A stretch of 7,789 bases of DNA, taken from the NCBI GenBank assembly GCA_024653795.1, contig JANLHY010000113.1, forward strand, positions 1 through 7,789. Direction: 5' to 3'. Positions 5,231 to 7,789 of this stretch are shown here, piece by piece (within the stretch, counting starts at the first letter, position 1; each line of letters starts with the position of its first letter). The notes beneath the pieces were generated by a model, which saw nothing but the letters and a program-made list of their open reading frames with translations, searched no databases and was not told the DNA's origin. The translations under genes were made by a program, and so were the position numbers. This stretch comes from Candidatus Brocadiaceae bacterium. GTDB lineage: Bacteria > Planctomycetota > Brocadiia > Brocadiales > Brocadiaceae.

Positions 5231-6274
5231 CTATTTTACAGAATGTTCTTTAGCCAGCTTAATAATCGCATTAACGATAGATACCGCCACCGCACTGCCT
5301 CCTTTCCTGTTCGTGTTGGTTATATAAGGGATAGACTTGTCCTTTTCTCCGAAAAGGGAAATGTCTTTTAACGCATACTTTGCCTCGACTGCACCCACAA
5401 AACCAACTGGAATGCCAATTACCAGGGCTGGTTGGGCTGACCCTTTTTTAATTAGTTCGATGAGTGCAAACAGGGCAGTAGGGGCATTTCCAATGACTAC
5501 AATACCATCTTTCATCTCAGAAATTGAATGTTGCATAGCCATCGTAGCTCTGGTTTTGCCTAAATTATTGGCCTCGTCAATAACAGATTTGTCAGCAATC
5601 TTACAAATCACCTTACCCCCGAATTTTTCTACAGGGCCTTTGCTAATGCCGGACTTTACCATGTTTACATCGGTAATAATATTTTTCCCGTCTTTTATTG
5701 ACTGAATACCGGCCTCAACGGCTTTAGGATGGAAGATTAAATTATATGCATATTCCGTGTCACCTGTGGCATGTATGGCGCGCTGAATAATTGGCCTATG
5801 GTGTTCAGGAACAGACTCCAGATCAACCAGTTTATCGATAATCTCGAAACTCTCATCAACTATGGCTTGTGGTTGTTCGAGGCGTTGTTTACTTCCATAT
5901 TGTTTTTCTATTAGTACCTCATGAATACGGTCGGCAGCAATCAAGGCAATCCGTTCGTCTGCGCCTATATTATTGGCGTAAATGAACTCGACTTGCGGAT
6001 ATTTCGATTTTTCATTTTCCAACATTTCAGGGATATCTTTAAAGACATGATTTCCCTTAAATAGCAGTAGCGGTACAACGACAATTCGATCCACACCACT
6101 TCCCACAGTCTGTTTTACAACTTCAGGGAATCCCGGTTCCGCTAACTGCAGAAAGGCAGCCTCTACCACGTCCCACCGATTCATTGCTCGCAGCATGTCA
6201 GCCACCTTAAATAAACCGTCATTACCGCTGTTTAATTTACTGCCATGCGAAATTAATATAATGCCAGTTTTCAT
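5231..6274 (-). CDS. cbiX-cbiC: Fused sirohydrochlorin cobaltochelatase CbiX and cobalt-precorrin-8 methylmutase CbiC
   Basis: The 347-residue protein joins two B12 enzymes. Residues 1 to about 120 are a short CbiX: ILISHGSK with His10, VEAAFLQLAEPG (37-48) and LLFKGNHVFKDIPE (70-83) with His76, matching the two metal-site histidines of small CbiX. It inserts cobalt into sirohydrochlorin. Residues of about 150-347 are CbiC: RAIHATGDTEY (165-175) with catalytic His168, ITDVNMVKSGI (200-210), TRATMAMQ (241-248), IGNAPTAL (261-268), PVGFVGAVEAK (289-299) and RKGGSAVAVSIVNAI (323-337). CbiC moves the C11 methyl to C12, giving cobyrinate. A charged linker (residues 121-150) joins them. The ATG has only a weak AAAAGAG upstream. 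It follows dusB after a 113-bp repeat-filled leader and precedes the cbiD-cbiE block, interrupted by the small plus-strand pair. Confidence 0.95.
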   Translation of the reverse strand: MKTGIILISHGSKLNSGNDGLFKVADMLRAMNRWDVVEAAFLQLAEPGFPEVVKQTVGSGVDRIVVVPLLLFKGNHVFKDIPEMLENEKSKYPQVEFIYANNIGADERIALIAADRIHEVLIEKQYGSKQRLEQPQAIVDESFEIIDKLVDLESVPEHHRPIIQRAIHATGDTEYAYNLIFHPKAVEAGIQSIKDGKNIITDVNMVKSGISKGPVEKFGGKVICKIADKSVIDEANNLGKTRATMAMQHSISEMKDGIVVIGNAPTALFALIELIKKGSAQPALVIGIPVGFVGAVEAKYALKDISLFGEKDKSIPYITNTNRKGGSAVAVSIVNAIIKLAKEHSVK

Positions 6275-6289
6275 TTTTTTCTCTTTTAG

Positions 6290-6325
6290 TTATCCTGTTA
6301 ATCCTGTCTAAATGAAAATCCTGAT
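6290..6325. repeat. Degenerate nonamer repeats (TAATCCTGT type)
   Basis: Units TTATCCTGT, TAATCCTGT, a degenerate CTAAATGAA and AATCCTGAT follow at 9-nt period. They lie in the leader of cbiX-cbiC, 16 bp upstream of its ATG, and run into the 30-bp dispersed repeat. Confidence 0.6.
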
Positions 6326-6326
6326 A

Positions 6327-6356
6327 ATCGTTCGACTGAGCGCTCACGACGAAGTC
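6327..6356 (+). repeat. Dispersed 30-bp repeat, copy C (cbiX-cbiC leader)
   Basis: Identical over 30 bases to copy B inside cbiD. It stands between the dusB stop and the cbiX-cbiC start, flanked by the nonamer repeats on one side and by two TCTGCG units at 10-nt spacing (6355-6370) on the other. If dusB and cbiX-cbiC are co-transcribed, it would form a hairpin in the intercistronic RNA. Confidence 0.9.
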
Positions 6357-6387
6357 TGCGTTTATCTGCGTCCAAATGAGATAGATA

Positions 6388-7359
6388 TTACGCTGCTTCA
6401 TGCTTTTGAAATCGATTTATATGAGATTCTATAAGCTCAATAATTTCCTTAAAATTCGTGCATTTTACCAGGTAAGGACGCAGTTCGGTTGCATTATGCA
6501 TACCCATGATGTACTTGATCACATGTTTACGAAAAAGGATAACACCAACATCCTGCCCGTAATATTCAAGCATATGCGATAAATGTCGTTTTATGAGTTC
6601 TATCTTCTCGTGAAAAGAGACGTGATTCCTGTCCTTATATTGAAAAATCCACGGATGGCCAATAGCGGCTCGTCCAATCATTATCCCATCGCAACCTGTA
6701 TGACGTTTGATTCGTTCAACGTCTTCCACGCATTTTACATCACCATTGCCAATAACTGGTATCTTTACTGCTTGTTTGACTTCTGCAATTGCATCCCAAT
6801 CTGCCTTGCCGAAAAAAAACTGTGATCTCGTTCGTCCGTGTACGGCAATGAGAGAAGCGCCATTGTCTTCGAGAATTCGAGCCACTTCCAGATAATTACG
6901 TGACTTATTGTCCCATCCCAGTCGAATCTTACCGGTTACGGGAACGCGCAGAACCTTAGTGAGTTTATTAAAAATACGGCCAATTTTTAAGGGGTCATTG
7001 AGAAGTCCTGCGCCAGCGCCTTTGCCGGCAATATCAGAAACTGAGCAACCCATGTTAACATCTATAATATCAGGCCCTAAAGGTTCTATTATGCGACAGG
7101 CTTCGGTAATTTTATCTTCGTCATTTCCAAGAATCTGAAACGTAACAGGACGTTCAACTGGTCTGAAATCAAGTATTTTGAAGGTTTTTGGATTTTTCCA
7201 CAGCACGCCATCCATGGAAACCACCTCTGTGTAACTCATAGCCATCCCGAATTCGCGACAGATCAGCCGAAACGGGATGTCAGAGAATCCAGCCATTGGG
7301 GACAGGATCAAATCTCCATACACAGGGATATTCCGTATGAAAAACGATGGTTCACACAT
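6388..7359 (-). CDS. dusB: tRNA-dihydrouridine synthase, DusB-like
   Basis: This FMN-dependent enzyme reduces uridine to dihydrouridine in tRNA. The 323-residue length is normal. Visible are the barrel start LILSPMAGFSDIPFRLIC (17-34), YTEVVSMDG (43-51), FQILGND (74-80), DVNMGCSVSDIAGKGAGAG (100-118) with probable catalytic Cys105, GKIRLGW (143-149), the flavin/phosphate-site motifs AVHGRTR (172-178) and GNGDV (204-208), and DGIMIGRAAIGHPWIF (224-239). The residue after Cys105 is Ser where most DusB proteins have Pro. The ATG has no Shine-Dalgarno sequence; upstream lie a heptad repeat and an extended -10 promoter. The gene heads the minus-strand run that continues into cbiX-cbiC. Dus subfamily assignment is by overall pattern, so the symbol is slightly less sure than the function. 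Confidence 0.92.
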   Translation of the reverse strand: MCEPSFFIRNIPVYGDLILSPMAGFSDIPFRLICREFGMAMSYTEVVSMDGVLWKNPKTFKILDFRPVERPVTFQILGNDEDKITEACRIIEPLGPDIIDVNMGCSVSDIAGKGAGAGLLNDPLKIGRIFNKLTKVLRVPVTGKIRLGWDNKSRNYLEVARILEDNGASLIAVHGRTRSQFFFGKADWDAIAEVKQAVKIPVIGNGDVKCVEDVERIKRHTGCDGIMIGRAAIGHPWIFQYKDRNHVSFHEKIELIKRHLSHMLEYYGQDVGVILFRKHVIKYIMGMHNATELRPYLVKCTNFKEIIELIESHINRFQKHEAA

Positions 7360-7381
7360 AAATATTAAACAAATTTATTTA

Positions 7382-7408
7382 GAGTTTCGGATTTCGTGCT
7401 TCGAGTTT
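7382..7408. repeat. Four degenerate heptads GAAxxxC in the dusB leader
   Basis: On the minus strand the units AAACTC, GAAGCAC, GAAATCC and GAAACTC follow each other at 7-nt period, between the dusB promoter and its ATG. They would be transcribed in the 5' leader. Confidence 0.65.
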
Positions 7409-7418
7409 AACAGGCATA

Positions 7419-7427
7419 ATTATAACA
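7419..7427 (-). promoter_or_regulatory. Candidate extended -10 promoter of dusB
   Basis: The minus strand reads TGTTATAAT, a TGn extension plus a perfect TATAAT box. No good -35 hexamer is seen 16-18 bp upstream, which is usual for extended -10 promoters. The leader to the dusB ATG would be roughly 50 nt and contains the heptad repeats. Confidence 0.45.
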
Positions 7428-7532
7428 TAGAGATAATAAATATCATTTGTTTTTTTTGATAGAATACGGTATTTTATGGATGAGAAATAAAAGAATGAAG
7501 ATGAAAATTTAATATTTTTTATCCGGATGAAT

Positions 7533-7789
7533 ATGGCTTATCAAGACCTGTCGGATTTTATAAAAAAACTGGAAGAATCAGGACAATTAAAACGCATAAA
7601 GACCGAAGTCTCAGTTGATTTAGAAATTACAGAGATTGCCGATCGTGTCTCCAAGGCGTACGGACCTGCCCTTCTCTTTGAAAATGTAAAGGGCTATTCG
7701 ATGCCGGTACTCATCAACGCCTTTGGCTCTTATGAACGCATGGCTATGGCGCTCAATGTTAAGAATGTGGATGAAATTGCCCGGGAGAT
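7533..7789 (+). CDS. ubiD: UbiD family decarboxylase, N-terminal part, cut by window edge
   Basis: Eighty-five residues are visible. MAYQDLSDFIKKLEESGQ is followed by LKRIKTEVSVDLEITEIADRV in one run, then PALLFENVKGY and PVLINAFGSYERMAMAL, the characteristic N-terminal region of UbiD-family prenylated-FMN (de)carboxylases. Members act on 4-hydroxy-3-polyprenylbenzoate in ubiquinone synthesis, on menaquinone precursors, or on aromatic acids; the substrate cannot be told from this part. The catalytic Glu/Arg/Asp residues lie past the edge. Two starts are close: ATG 7527 and ATG 7533. I prefer 7533, since a GGA at 7525-7527 is then 5 nt upstream. The gene diverges from dusB; a weak TTGTTT-17-TATTTT pair at 7447-7475 could be its promoter. 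Confidence 0.88.
   Translation, partial: MAYQDLSDFIKKLEESGQLKRIKTEVSVDLEITEIADRVSKAYGPALLFENVKGYSMPVLINAFGSYERMAMALNVKNVDEIARE

Overview
The window is a chromosomal segment of a moderately AT-rich bacterium with a cobalamin-synthesis block among housekeeping genes. Six genes lie on the minus strand; read in their own direction they run dusB, cbiX-cbiC, cbiD, cbiE, aroA, ribD. A ubiD-family gene diverges at the right edge. The host is probably an anaerobe, because CbiX, CbiD, CbiE and CbiC belong to the anaerobic (early cobalt insertion) B12 route. The many short dispersed repeats and the weak Shine-Dalgarno signals on the core genes resemble what I recall of anammox-type Planctomycetes (Brocadiales). 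That placement is a tentative impression, not a demonstrated one.

Left to right: 1-224 is the 5' end of ribD (riboflavin). 225-325 holds a large imperfect inverted repeat built of CACAAAG units. 326-1609 is aroA (EPSP synthase). 1610-2328 has no credible gene but is packed with repeats, including a roughly 270-bp nested palindrome at 1729-2000. 2329-2973 is cbiE and 2940-4229 is cbiD, overlapping by 34 bp. 4230-4460 is a divergent promoter region. 4461-4992 is a plus-strand pair of small genes resembling a toxin-antitoxin module: the first is broken by an in-frame TGA and the second encodes a DUF2283 protein. Its 3' end runs into a 60-bp attC-like imperfect inverted repeat (4962-5021). 5231-6274 encodes a CbiX-CbiC fusion, 6388-7359 is a DusB-like tRNA-dihydrouridine synthase, and 7533 to the edge is the start of a UbiD-family decarboxylase.

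CbiX loads cobalt into sirohydrochlorin, CbiD and CbiE act on the contracting ring, and CbiC moves the C11 methyl to C12 to give cobyrinate. The small plus-strand pair interrupts this cluster. No cbiT, the usual partner of cbiE, is present in the window.

The most unusual signal is how repeats relate to genes. A 30-bp sequence occurs twice exactly and once with a 2-nt deletion: inside the nested palindrome, in the cbiX-cbiC leader, and inside the cbiD reading frame. In cbiD it is part of a composite insert of about 177 bp (59 codons) that keeps the frame open and lengthens CbiD from about 370 to 429 residues. Several other degenerate tandem repeats with periods of 7 to 10 nt sit at gene boundaries.
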